A stretch of DNA of 64,000 nucleotides from JAOUEA01 sp040882605. Lineage in GTDB: Bacteria > Actinomycetota > UBA4738 > HRBIN12. Location of the stretch: positions 1 to 64,000 of the forward strand of contig JBBEAY010000003.1 in NCBI GenBank assembly GCA_040882605.1, in the 5' to 3' direction. The notes under the pieces were generated by a model. That model saw nothing but the letters and a program-made list of their open reading frames with translations, was not told the DNA's origin and made no database searches. The translations under genes were made by a program, and so were the position numbers. Shown in pieces: positions 1 through 8,489 of the stretch (position 1 is its first letter; each line of letters starts with the position of its first letter).

Positions 1-627
1 CGCCACCCGCTTCAAGCCCCACGCGAGCCGGGCCGGATCGACCATCGCGCTGCCAGACCGCTTCCAGAACGAGCCCAGGTACGTGGGCGAGTTCACCTCG
101 GCCCGTGTCTGTTCGCCGTCGAGCTCCTCGGTCCCGTGGCCGAACTTCCTGAGCAGTCCGACCGCGTCGCGCGCCCACCCGAGCTCGTGCGGCTCTCGGG
201 CGACGATCAGCATGCCGCTCTCCCTCCAATCGCACTCGATCTGGTGCTCGCGGACGGTCCTTCGCAGTCCTTCGAAGCTCTCGCGCGCGTGCTCCTCGAT
301 CTCCGCGATCTCGTCGGGGAAGCGCTCGATACCGTTGGCGAGGCCATGCGTCAGCGACGCATCGCAGAAGCCCCCGTTCCGCCCGCTCGCTCCGAACGCG
401 ACGGTGTCCTTCTCGAGCAACACGACGTCACGAGCCGGGTCGTCCTCTTTGGCCAGTATGGCGGCCCACAGGCCCGTGAAGCCGCCACCGACGATCGCAA
501 GGTCCGCCTCTGTCGCGCTCGAAAGACGCGGCTCTTCGCCCGGAGCGTCCGGCCGATCCAGCCAGAACACCTTCCGCTCGGCGTCGGCCCACACGCGGGT
601 GATCGCGCTGCCCGGCATGCAGACCAT
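1..627 (-). CDS. FAD-dependent oxidoreductase (DAO family), 5' part only
   Basis: The gene runs off the left edge, so only the first 209 residues are present. The reading begins MVCMPGSAITRVWADAERKV. An FAD dinucleotide-binding motif, IVGGGFTGLWAA, lies near residues 46-57, and the DAO signature FGASGRNGGF near residues 78-87. This family oxidises amines or amino acids (glycine, sarcosine, gamma-glutamylputrescine) using FAD; the substrate cannot be told from this half. The ATG at 627-625 overlaps the TGA of the cupin gene (TGATG), so the two are probably translationally coupled in one operon. The nearby MTHFR and GcvT remnants fit an ancestral one-carbon or N-methyl-compound degradation locus, but that is inference. 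Confidence 0.88.
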   Translation of the reverse strand, partial: MVCMPGSAITRVWADAERKVFWLDRPDAPGEEPRLSSATEADLAIVGGGFTGLWAAILAKEDDPARDVVLLEKDTVAFGASGRNGGFCDASLTHGLANGIERFPDEIAEIEEHARESFEGLRRTVREHQIECDWRESGMLIVAREPHELGWARDAVGLLRKFGHGTEELDGEQTRAEVNSPTYLGSFWKRSGSAMVDPARLAWGLKRVA

Positions 628-986
628 CAGTCCGGAAGCGTGATCTGGAAGACCTTGCGGATCGTCTCTTGCACGGACCAGCGCGTGCGGGCGCTCCGCT
701 CCAGGACTCCGACGACCCCCGGCTCCAACTCCAGCCTGGAGCCGCCCTCGACCTCGACGGTCGCCCGCCCCTGGAGGATCACGAACAGCTCGTCCTGCTC
801 GACATCGGTTGCGACGCCCGGCGTGCACTCCCAGACGCCACGCAAGATGCGACCGTCCTCCGACTCCCAGAGCATCGCGGCGGCTGTACGGGGGTCGCCG
901 GACACCACCTGGGCACGGTCGAGCTCCTCGGGTTCCATCGTCACCCCGGATGCGCGCACGGCGAAGGTCGGCATACGGCTGTTCAT
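627..986 (-). CDS. Small cupin-fold protein
   Basis: A protein of about 119 residues made almost entirely of one cupin barrel. The pattern GVWECTPGVATDV, then DELFVILQGRATVEVEG, then LELEPGVVGVLE matches the two cupin motifs, with acidic residues where metal ligands sit; the usual histidines are poorly conserved. Small cupins of this sort (the DUF861 type) often sit next to DAO-family oxidoreductases, as here, where the stop codon overlaps the oxidase start. I chose the ATG at 986; a second ATG at 974 (MPTFAVR) is possible. The role is unknown, perhaps a metabolite-binding or accessory protein for the oxidase. Confidence 0.75.
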   Translation of the reverse strand: MNSRMPTFAVRASGVTMEPEELDRAQVVSGDPRTAAAMLWESEDGRILRGVWECTPGVATDVEQDELFVILQGRATVEVEGGSRLELEPGVVGVLERSARTRWSVQETIRKVFQITLPD

Positions 987-1110
987 ACTACAGGCGTGCG
1001 AAGGCGATCGCGGCGGGTCACGATCCGGCGGGGGCCGCAGAAGACGGCGCACGAATCCCTACACCTCTCGACGGGTGTTCCGTCGTATGTCCATCGTCGG
1101 TGACGGGCCA

Positions 1111-1365
1111 CTACGTCTCGGGGACGACGAGGCCGTCGGAGCCGGCGGTCAGGCGAGCGCTGAGGAGTCGGTGGGGATCCAGCTCACGGTCGATCTGATG
1201 AGTCAGCTTCGACGGATCGCGGGGCTCGCGGGGATCCACCTGATGTGTCTAGGTCGGGAGGACACGGTCAGGAAGGTCGTCGAAGGTGCCGGGCTCCTCT
1301 CCCGCCCAACCGTTCCCGAGATCGCGGCCGTTCCTCCGGGATCAGGTCCCCGGGACCGGCCCTGA
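1111..1365 (+). pseudogene. 3' remnant of a methylenetetrahydrofolate reductase-like gene
   Basis: The open frame ending at 1365 carries, from about 1144 on, a sequence that looks like the C-terminus of MTHFR/MetF: GIQLTVDLMSQLRRIAGLAG, then IHLMCLGREDTVRKVVEGAG and LLSRP. This fits the last helix-strand-helix of the TIM barrel (typically GVAGVH-M, then VERAGLLPRP). Nothing upstream in this frame resembles the FAD-binding part of the enzyme, so only the tail survives. It is followed by other gene fragments on the same strand. The assignment rests on motif memory, and the 5' boundary is approximate. Confidence 0.5.
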
Positions 1366-1511
1366 GCGACCACCGGTACGGCCAGCGACAGATAACGTCG
1401 TGAAGCGGGCAACCGCGGCCGCGTGCTCCAACGCCAACGCGTTCGCGATGACTTCGTGCTTAACTTGCCCGAACGGTCAGCCAGACGTCGTCGAACAGGA
1501 TGCATACAGGG

Positions 1512-2393
1512 ATGGCAGATGCCAAGACGATCGTCTTCTTCCCCGAGCCCGGCGCGTGGGGACCGACCAACAGCTGCGTGGCGATCGCGGAGGTGCTCCG
1601 CGACCGAGGCCATCGCGTCGTCTTCGTCGTGGACTCCTCGTTCGAGGGCCTCCTCGAGGCGAAGGGATTCGAGGAGCGCGGGATGCGGATGGCGCCGCCC
1701 GAGGAGAACGCCGATCCAACCGAGGACCCCTGGAGCGAGTTCATCCGCGTCACGGCGCCGGAGTTCCGTAAGCCCACCATCGAGCAGCAGGCGACCGTCA
1801 CGAGGCCGATCTGGGAGACGCTCGTCGCCGGCGTGAGGTACTCGCACGGTCGGCTGATGGAGATCTGGAGGGACGTTCGGCCCGACGTCGTGTGCACCGA
1901 CAACGTCACGGGCTTCCCCGCCGTCGAGCTCGCCGGCTGCCCGTGGGCACGCTTCGTCTCGGCCAACCCGCTCGAGATGCGCGATCCGTACCTGCCGCCG
2001 CCCCTGTCGGGGCTGCCGACCGACGACCGGAGGGAGTGGCAGGCGTTCCGGGAGGAGTACCGTCGGGTTCACGAGGACCCGCTGGCCGAACACAACGAGT
2101 TCAGGGTCTCCGTCGGCGTCGACGCGTGTCCGCCGGACGAGTTCAACACGCACTCGCCGTGACTGAACCTGTACCTGTTCCCGGCAGTCGTCGAGTACGA
2201 GCGCTCCGTCCCGCTCGATGCGAGTTGGCACCGGCTCCAGTCGACCGTCCGCACCTCGGAGGAGCCGTTCGATATGAACGAGCAGGTGCCCGGCGACGGG
2301 AAGGTCATCTACCTGTCCCTCGGCTCGCTCGGGTGCATGGACGTGGAGCTGATGCAGCGGTTGATCGATGCGTTGGGCACGACCGAGCACCGC
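1512..2393 (+). pseudogene. Truncated MGT-type glycosyltransferase with in-frame stop
   Basis: The N-terminal half reads as a UDP-glycosyltransferase of the macrolide/MGT (GT1) type: TIVFFPEPGAWGPTNSCVAI, AEVLRDRGHRVVFVVD, then RPDVVCTDNVTGFPAVELAG. A TGA at 2160-2162 interrupts it, but the same frame continues with LNLYLFPAVVEYERSVPLDA, KVIYLSLGSLGCMDVELMQR and LIDALGTTEHR, the expected continuation up to the start of the nucleotide-sugar domain. After about 2393 the frame changes identity to a GcvT-like sequence, so the C-terminal domain is missing. The start could be the ATG at 1500 or 1512; MADAKTIVFF at 1512 looks more natural. Probably not functional. Confidence 0.7.
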
Positions 2394-2996
2394 GCGGTCC
2401 TCGGCCTCGTGAAGTTCCGTTTCGCCGGCGCGGACGCGCTCGCCGCGCTCGACCGCTTGACGACCCGGTCCACCGCCGGGCTCGCTCCGGGCACCGTTGG
2501 CTACGGCGTCGTGCTCGACGAGCGCGGGCTGATGCTGGACGAGGGGACCACCTTCGTCGTGGCCCCCGACGAGGCCTACTTCTTCGGCAACGACGAGCGC
2601 GAGCCCTTCGTCGAGCACCTCGAACGGCACACGGCCGGCCTCGACGTCCTGATCGAGAACGTCACGACGCGGATCCCGAACATCGCGATCCAGGGGCCCG
2701 GGTCCTACGAGCTCGTCGCTCGCCTCGCCGACGTGGACGTAGCCGGGCTCACGTGGTTCCACCTGATCCCCGAGCCCGTGAGGCTGGCCGGCGTTCGTGG
2801 TCTGCTCTCCAGGACGGGGTTCACCGGGGAGTTCGGCTACGAGTTCTTCCTGCTCGATCCCGACGGCGCCGAGGGGCTCTGGGATTCGATCATCGAGGGC
2901 GGGGCCACGCCGTTCGGGCTGGATGCCGTGGAGCTGCTCCGGGTCGAGGCAGCGCTCCTGATCCAGCACGAGGACTACGTCCCCGGCGAGATCAGT
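2394..2996 (+). pseudogene. Internal fragment of a GcvT-like aminomethyltransferase
   Basis: The same reading frame as the upstream glycosyltransferase becomes a glycine-cleavage T-protein-like sequence: FRFAGADALAALDRLTTRST, GTVGYGVVLDERGLMLDEGT, then TGFTGEFGYEFFLLDPDGAE and LLRVEAALLIQHEDYVPGE. These match the folate-binding fold of GcvT, DmdA and sarcosine dehydrogenase C-domains. It lacks the N-terminal segment and everything after the EDYVPGE position, so about 200 of some 370-400 residues remain. It is joined in frame to a glycosyltransferase on the left and out of frame to a peptidase on the right. A GcvT relative of a methyl-compound degradation pathway is more likely than true GcvT. 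Confidence 0.7.
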
Positions 2997-3768
2997 TGTC
3001 GAGCGGTGCCTTGGGACGGCGTCCGATGTGCTCCTTCACCCTCTTCCGCACTGGCCGCGGATCGCGGCCCTGCTGATGTTGCTCGCGCTCATGGGAAGGG
3101 TCACGTGGGCGGCCCTCGTGACGCAACGATCCGCTCGGCGCGAGCGCGCCGTGATCGCGACGCTACCAACGGAGTGGGTGGCAGCCGACGGCTCCCTTCG
3201 AGTCGTCCGCTCCGTTCACGCGTTCGCATTCGCGGTCAGTGCGCTCGGTCGACGAAGGGTCTACGTCTCGCGCGGGCTGATCGACATCCTCACGCCGCGA
3301 GCTCTCGATGCTGTACTCGCTCACGAGAGGGCACACATCTCGGGGCGCCACGGGCTCCCGCAACTCATCGGCCGCGTGATGAGCCATGCGTTTCGGTTCG
3401 TGCCGCCGATCAGGCTCGCTTCGGATCAGTTGATCCTTGGACTCGAGATGGTGGCCGACGCCCGTGCAGTCGACCTTCTCGGTGACCCGCTCCTGCTGGC
3501 GTCTGCCGTCGTCGACGTGGCGGAGCACTCGCGCGTCCGGCCAGGGGTCGCTCTCGGGGTCGGGTCGCACAGTGTGGCGGAACGAGTGGCGCGACTGACA
3601 TCGGGAGGCCCGTCAACGAGACGGCGATCGATCGGCGTTGTCTCGGTCGTGCTCTCGCTTGCGATATTCGCCTCCCTGACCCTTGCGATCCCAGCGAGCG
3701 CACGCAACCTGGGGGGGACGTTGCGGATCGAGGCCGGGCACGCACTGTGTCACCTGCCAGCAGAGTAG
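2997..3768 (+). pseudogene. M56 (BlaR1-like) membrane metallopeptidase, probably 5'-truncated
   Basis: A GTG at 3028 opens a frame of 246 residues; the frame is also open upstream to about 2997. It has one N-terminal membrane helix (IAALLMLLALMGRVTWAALV), a zinc-peptidase HExxH motif in VLAHERAHISGRHG, the downstream acidic helix LGLEMVADARAVDLL, and a C-terminal membrane segment (IGVVSVVLSLAIFASLTLAI). M56 proteins usually carry two or more helices before the protease domain, and these are missing, in line with a break at the junction with the GcvT fragment. The peptidase core is intact, so activity cannot be excluded. No BlaI-type repressor gene is adjacent. Confidence 0.65.
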
Positions 3769-3891
3769 GCGTCATGGGGTTGGCGGGAGCCTGCCGGTGA
3801 CGCTTTGACCGGCTGGTCGGCGTGAAGCCTCGCGTAGCATCAGCCGTGCAGACCGGATCCCGAACCCACCAGGTACCTCGAGGAGTACGCC

Positions 3892-4794
3892 GTGCGGACC
3901 CGCGTTGTCGTGATCACGATCGCCGCCGCCATCGCCGCCGCTGTGGCCTTCCTCGCCTTCGACGGTGGCGAAGCACAGCGGCCGACTGAGTCTCTCGCAC
4001 CGTCGGTGCCGCCAGGCGCCATGACTGTCGCGGCTGCCGGTGACATCTGCACCCGGTCACCGAGCTCGTGCTCGGCCACCGCCGACCTGATCGAGCGCCT
4101 CGCACCCGACGCGGTGCTCGCACTCGGCGACAACCAATACGAAGACGGCGACCTCGAGGAGTACGAGAAGAGCTATGACGAAACTTGGGGGAGGTTCAAA
4201 GACATCACCTTCCCCGTGGCCGGCAATCACGAGTGGCACACGCCCGAGGCTCAAGGGTTCCTCGACTACTTCGACCTGACGACGTACTGGTACACGTCCA
4301 GCGTCGGCCCCTGGCGCCTGTACGCCCTCGACGGTTCCTGCGATGAGAACGGAGGGTGCGATGAAGGCTCGCCCCAATACGAGTGGCTCGCGGGCGAGCT
4401 GGCGTCTCGCTCCGACCGTTGCATCGTCGCCTTCTGGCATCAGCCGCGATTCTCCTCAGGCGACACGCACGGCTCGCACGACGAGCTCGCCGCGATCTGG
4501 ACCCTGCTCGACGAGGCGGGAGCTGACCTCGTGTTGAACGCGCACGAGCACAACTACGAGCGATTCGCCCCCCAGGGCGCCAACGGTGAACCAACGCCCG
4601 ACGGCATGGTGCAGATCGTCGCCGGCACCGGAGGTAACCCGAGGTCGTACGGCTTCGACGAGCCGCTCGAAAACTCCGAGGTGCGGCTCGGCGGGTTCGG
4701 TGTCGTCGAGCTGTCACTCTGGAACTCCGGTTGGACCGCGGACTTCACCCGCACCGACGGCCGGGTCGTCGACAGCGCCTCAGGCGGGTGCTGA
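3892..4794 (+). CDS. Secreted calcineurin-like metallophosphoesterase
   Basis: A 300-residue protein with an N-terminal signal peptide or membrane anchor (VVVITIAAAIAAAVAFLAF, residues 5-23), so it acts outside the membrane. The metallophosphoesterase metal ligands are all recognisable: GD at 50-51, LGDNQY around D80, GNHEW around N112, FWHQP with H183, and NAHEHNYERF with H218 and H220. Family members hydrolyse phosphomonoesters or diesters with two metal ions; the substrate is unknown, with alkaline/purple phosphatase-type activity the usual suggestion. The start is a GTG with AGGAG at 3881-3885. The gene ends 9 bases before the convergent antiporter gene. Confidence 0.85.
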   Translation: MRTRVVVITIAAAIAAAVAFLAFDGGEAQRPTESLAPSVPPGAMTVAAAGDICTRSPSSCSATADLIERLAPDAVLALGDNQYEDGDLEEYEKSYDETWGRFKDITFPVAGNHEWHTPEAQGFLDYFDLTTYWYTSSVGPWRLYALDGSCDENGGCDEGSPQYEWLAGELASRSDRCIVAFWHQPRFSSGDTHGSHDELAAIWTLLDEAGADLVLNAHEHNYERFAPQGANGEPTPDGMVQIVAGTGGNPRSYGFDEPLENSEVRLGGFGVVELSLWNSGWTADFTRTDGRVVDSASGGC

Positions 4795-4803
4795 CCTAAG
4801 TCT

Positions 4804-6099
4804 TCAGCGCAGCGGGCTCTCCGACCGAACGACCCGCCCGAGCCAGCTTCCTGCGAGGAGCGATGTCACGATCGCCAGCATGACCAGCACCGCGTAGAAC
4901 CCCTGGTCGACGATGCCCGCGTCGAAGGCCACTGAGGCGAGCACGATGCCGGGACCGCCGCGCGCGTTGAGCGCTACGCCGAGGTTCCGTGCCCCCGCCG
5001 AGCTCTCACCGGCCCAACGAGCCCCGACCCACACGCTCACGTACTTCGCCACGCAGGCGACGGCCAGGAACAGCAGGAAGAACAGTGGCTCGAAACCCGA
5101 GAGCAGATCGAGCCGCAGGCCCACGATGGCGAAGTACACGGGGATGAAGAACGCGAACGAGAACGTTCGGATCGTCGCTCGCGCCTCTTCGGCGCCGTCG
5201 GTTCCCTCGGCCGAGCCCACGACGATGCCCGCGACGAACGCACCGAACAGCGGCACCACGTCGAGGGCGACCGCGAACATCGTGATCATCAGCATGAACA
5301 CGATCTGGAAGGCGATCGCGCTTCCTCGCTTCACGACGTTGAAGCGGAAGCGCAGCACCGCGCGATAGACGGGCGGACCGAGCCACAGGGCGAGACCGAG
5401 GAACCCCACCGTGGCGATCACGTGGAACGCGATCGACCCGGCGGAGCCGGGGGCGAGGCCGATCGTTGCCGGGATGCCCACGGTTGTCCCCGACGAGCCG
5501 GCGACGAGGCCGAGCGCGATCGCCAAGAGCACGTAGATGACCACGTCCTCGATGACCGCAACCGCCAACACGATGCGGGCGAACGCCGTCTCGAGGATGC
5601 CGAGGTCGAACATGATGCGCGAGATCACCGGGATGCTCGTGACCGCGATCGCCAGCGCGAAAACCAGGATGAACGCGGTGCGGTTGCCGGCCGGACCGAT
5701 GTGCGCTCCGTCGGGCAATGTCGCGACGAACCCGAGTCCCACGAGGAACGGGACCACCATGCCGACCACGGTGACCGCGGCCACCGTACGGCGTTCGTCG
5801 GGGCGGAACGCCGATCTGCTCTCTGCACCGGCGCTGAACATCAGCAGCAGCAGGCCCAGCTGATACATCGCGTCGAGCACGAGCGGCACCGGCCCGTCGA
5901 GAGGGAACACCTGCTCGTGGAGCCCCGGCGCCACCGCGCCGAACAGGGTGGGACCGAGCAACAAACCACCCAGGATCTCGCCGATGACCCTTGGCTGGCC
6001 GAAACGGTTAGCAAGGTAACCGAACGCGTGGGCGGAGACGAGCAGCAGCGTTATGGCGAGCAGGAGCCTCGCCAGCTCGAGGTTGCCCAGCGTCACCAT
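4804..6099 (-). CDS. CPA2-family Na+(K+)/H+ antiporter
   Basis: A 431-residue polytopic protein with 11-13 hydrophobic segments and no C-terminal TrkA-N or TrkA-C domain. It starts MVTLGNLELARLLLAITLLL. Typical monovalent cation:proton antiporter-2 features are FGQPRVIGEILGGLLLGPTL in the first helices, the region AIAVTSIPVISRIMFDLGIL and AVAVIEDVVIYVLLAIALG, with the paired acidic residues ED thought to carry ions. It exchanges Na+ or K+ for H+ across the membrane. A Shine-Dalgarno GGAGGA lies 6-7 bases before the ATG at 6099. The gene appears to be a single transcription unit. Confidence 0.88.
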   Translation of the reverse strand: MVTLGNLELARLLLAITLLLVSAHAFGYLANRFGQPRVIGEILGGLLLGPTLFGAVAPGLHEQVFPLDGPVPLVLDAMYQLGLLLLMFSAGAESRSAFRPDERRTVAAVTVVGMVVPFLVGLGFVATLPDGAHIGPAGNRTAFILVFALAIAVTSIPVISRIMFDLGILETAFARIVLAVAVIEDVVIYVLLAIALGLVAGSSGTTVGIPATIGLAPGSAGSIAFHVIATVGFLGLALWLGPPVYRAVLRFRFNVVKRGSAIAFQIVFMLMITMFAVALDVVPLFGAFVAGIVVGSAEGTDGAEEARATIRTFSFAFFIPVYFAIVGLRLDLLSGFEPLFFLLFLAVACVAKYVSVWVGARWAGESSAGARNLGVALNARGGPGIVLASVAFDAGIVDQGFYAVLVMLAIVTSLLAGSWLGRVVRSESPLR

Positions 6100-6138
6100 C
6101 TGTCTATCCTCCGGCAGCGCGGATCGTCGCGCAGCGGC

Positions 6139-7344
6139 TCAGATGTCGCTGAACCGAGCGAGCATGAACTGCGGGGCGCCCGACACGTCGGTGAACGCGC
6201 CGCCGACCCAGACGTGGTTCGAGTCGACCAAGATGTCCCAAGGACCGAAGAACTTACCGGAGAACTCCGGGGTCCAGTCGTTGAAGGCGTTGCCGCCGAA
6301 GTCGGCGGTCGCGAACCGCACCCGCTTGACCTTGGTCGTCGTGCCGGGCGCGATGGGCGTGTTCGCGAAGTGCCCGCCGAACATCACGCGCTGCGTGCCG
6401 TAGAGGGCCACGGTCTGCACGTTGCCGCCGGTCTTGAGATCCCACTCGATGTCGCCGAAGTCGTCGGTGAGGTCGAAGCGGTAGATCGCGTTGGAACCTC
6501 CGTAGCCCACGAACAGGGCATCGCAGGTGTTCGCCAGATCGTAGGCGGTCACGCCGTTGGGGATCGCGGCGTTGTCGGGCGTCCACGGGTCGAGGGCGCC
6601 GGTCGCCGCGTCGACGATCATCAGGGTCTTGCGCTCCTGGACCGTCCCGCCGGTGCCGGCTCCCTTGGTGAACGAGCCGCCGATCACGATCTGGTCGCCG
6701 GCGCAGGTCGGTGCGAACGAACGGGCGATGCCACTCGTCCTCGGCCGCCAGGCTCCGCTCAGACTTCCGTTGGCGTTGAAGGCCGCGAGATGCTGGCGGA
6801 CGGCGCCGTTGATCGTTCCGAACTTGCCCGCGACGTACACGATGCCGCCGTGCGAGAGCATGCCGCGGACGTAGTCGGTCGAGTCGGCGCCGACCTGCGG
6901 TGCGAAGGTCGGGTCGAGCACACCGGTCGTAGCGTCGACCGCCGCCAGGTTCATGCGAGGTTCACCGTTGACCGAGGTGAACTGGCCACCGATGTAGAGC
7001 TTGCCGTTGGCCACCGCCAATGCGTAGACGGTCGCGCCGTCGCCGCCCACGGTGACCTTGAAGGTCTTGATGCCGTCGCCGGTGGCGGCGTCGAGCGCGC
7101 CGACGTTCGTCGCGATCGTGCCGCCTGCGCATGTGACACCGGTCGGACAACGCCGGAGTGACCGGAACTTGCCACCCACGTAGATCCGGTTACCGCTCTG
7201 GGTCATGGCGTACACGACCCCGTTGGTCATCCACGTCGTGTCGGGGGTGTTGCTGAATGCGGCCGATGCCGGCGTCGCGGAGCCGGCGAGCGATGCCAGC
7301 GAGACGGCGAGCACGACCCCGAGGCGCATGAGGCGTCCGGTCAT
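6139..7344 (-). CDS. Secreted beta-propeller protein (delta-60/PQQ-like repeats)
   Basis: A 401-residue protein with a clear Sec signal peptide (LMRLGVVLAVSLASLAG, then SAT-PASA cleavage around residue 29). The mature part is a chain of repeats with the pattern VYALAVANGKLYIGGQFTSV, IVYVAGKFGTING, DQIVIGGSFT and VWVGGAFTDVSG, each followed by a segment like AAVDATTGVLDPTF. These are propeller blades of the delta-60 / outer-membrane-type repeat. No LPxTG anchor or lipobox is present, so it should be released outside. The function is unknown; such proteins are often surface or carbohydrate-associated. A Shine-Dalgarno AGGA precedes the ATG. Confidence 0.75.
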   Translation of the reverse strand: MTGRLMRLGVVLAVSLASLAGSATPASAAFSNTPDTTWMTNGVVYAMTQSGNRIYVGGKFRSLRRCPTGVTCAGGTIATNVGALDAATGDGIKTFKVTVGGDGATVYALAVANGKLYIGGQFTSVNGEPRMNLAAVDATTGVLDPTFAPQVGADSTDYVRGMLSHGGIVYVAGKFGTINGAVRQHLAAFNANGSLSGAWRPRTSGIARSFAPTCAGDQIVIGGSFTKGAGTGGTVQERKTLMIVDAATGALDPWTPDNAAIPNGVTAYDLANTCDALFVGYGGSNAIYRFDLTDDFGDIEWDLKTGGNVQTVALYGTQRVMFGGHFANTPIAPGTTTKVKRVRFATADFGGNAFNDWTPEFSGKFFGPWDILVDSNHVWVGGAFTDVSGAPQFMLARFSDI

Positions 7345-7496
7345 CAGGGGTGTTCCTCCTGTCGGGGGTTCGGGGGGCTTCGAAGGGTTACGTCGAAGGA
7401 AAGGTTATGCCGCGTGCAGGGCCGAGGGCATCGACCGAACGGCTCCTTCGCAGGTGCGAAGGGCGTAAGCCGGAACGTCGCGTCGCGAGGCTCGGG

Positions 7497-8168
7497 TCAG
7501 TCGACGTCGTCGCCGGCGGGCATGCCCACCAGGCGGATCTCGCCGTTCTGCACCTCGAAGCGGGTAAGCGATCCTCGTCCGACCGGGATGCGCCAGCGAT
7601 CGCCGGGAAGATCGAGCAGCTTCGAGGCGACCAGACGGATCATGACAGCGTGGGTCACCGCGGCGATGCGCTCCCCGCCGTGACGTTCGCCGACGAGCTT
7701 GATCGCCTCGATCATGCGCGCCTGGGCATCGGTCAGGCGCTCACCGTTAGGGCACACAGCCTTTTCGGGCGCCTGCTTGTACCGCTGGAACGACTCCGGG
7801 TCGAACATCGCGGCTTCCTCGGCCGTCATACCCTCCCACTCGCCGTAGTCGAGGTTCACCAGGCCGTGCAAGATGCGAACGTCGGGGATGCGGCACTCGT
7901 CGGCGATGACCTGCGCCGTGTTGATGGTGCGGCGCAGCGGGCCCGCGTACACGGCCGTAAGACCGGTGGGCGAGAGGGCACGAGCAGCGTCGACCGCGTC
8001 GGCCCACCCCTGGGCGTCGAGCGGCACATCGCGACGTCCGCGGTATCGGTTCTGCACGTTCAGGGTCGTCGTGCCGTGGCGGATCAAGTAGAGCTCGCAG
8101 ACGTCGCTTCTCAGCGGGGTCTCCTCGCGTTCTGCCGGTGTGGACATGGTGTCGGGGGGTGTGGCCAT
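7497..8168 (-). CDS. Histidine phosphatase (phosphoglycerate mutase-like)
   Basis: A 223-residue member of the histidine phosphatase superfamily. The RHG motif is LYLIRHGTTTLNVQNRYRGR near the N-terminus; the second catalytic His is in AAVTHAVMIRLVASK, and the acid region is NLDYGEWEGMTAEEA. Members act on phosphosugars, alpha-ribazole phosphate or other small phosphoesters; the substrate is not determined. I start it at the ATG at 8168 (MATPPDTMST), because a GGAGG lies 9 bases upstream; an in-frame ATG at 8213 has no such signal. It is divergent from the exopolysaccharide operon. Confidence 0.8.
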   Translation of the reverse strand: MATPPDTMSTPAEREETPLRSDVCELYLIRHGTTTLNVQNRYRGRRDVPLDAQGWADAVDAARALSPTGLTAVYAGPLRRTINTAQVIADECRIPDVRILHGLVNLDYGEWEGMTAEEAAMFDPESFQRYKQAPEKAVCPNGERLTDAQARMIEAIKLVGERHGGERIAAVTHAVMIRLVASKLLDLPGDRWRIPVGRGSLTRFEVQNGEIRLVGMPAGDDVD

Positions 8169-8489
8169 GTAGACGAAACCTCCAGCGCCGATCGGGGGCT
8201 CGTTTCCCGGCACATCACCGGGTGGGGGGGACGGCGCGCCCGTTCGAGGGACGGTACGACAGGGTCGGAACCAGGGTCAACAGGGGGACGCAGGGTCGCG
8301 ACCTTCGAGAGCTGCAACACCGCCTATGGCACTAGACCATCCGACATGTTGCATTCTCGCGGAAATAGGCCGAAGCATGGAGGCGCGGGCAGAAGGCCTC
8401 CGGTATCATTCGACCGGTCAACCCACACGGGAAGCCCCTCCGGCCGGCGGTTCGGTCTCGCGGGCCGTATGAGCAGGGAGCATCGACAC
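8169..8489. other. Divergent intergenic region
   Basis: About 320 bases between the histidine phosphatase and the Wzz/BY-kinase gene with no convincing gene on either strand. It holds the phosphatase Shine-Dalgarno at the left end, a C/G-rich middle, and a probable -10 box for the rightward gene near 8404. The part around 8320-8400 is less GC-rich than the surroundings. No clear inverted repeat was seen. Confidence 0.6.
8404..8409 (+). promoter_or_regulatory. Candidate -10 box (TATCAT) for the exopolysaccharide operon
   Basis: TATCAT fits TAnnnT with 5 of 6 matches to the -10 consensus. It lies about 80 bases before the Wzz/BY-kinase start, predicting a leader of about 70 bases. No good -35 was found, which is common in actinobacteria. 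Confidence 0.4.

Noticed and set aside
2160..2162. TGA in the glycosyltransferase read as selenocysteine
   Set aside because: There is no selenocysteine-type active site at this place in the family, no obvious stem-loop just after it, and the gene is broken further on anyway.
1203..2969. A very long open frame on the minus strand opposite the gene fragments
   Set aside because: The sequence is Arg/Asp/Glu/Val-rich without domain motifs and mirrors the high-GC coding frames on the plus strand. The same holds for long antisense frames near 5422-7161, 9804-11336, 14117-15088 and 22496-23155.
3805..3840. TTGACC and TAGCAT as a promoter for the phosphoesterase gene
   Set aside because: The spacing is 24 bases, too long for a normal promoter. 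The TAGCAT alone may still serve as a -10 box, but I did not list the pair.
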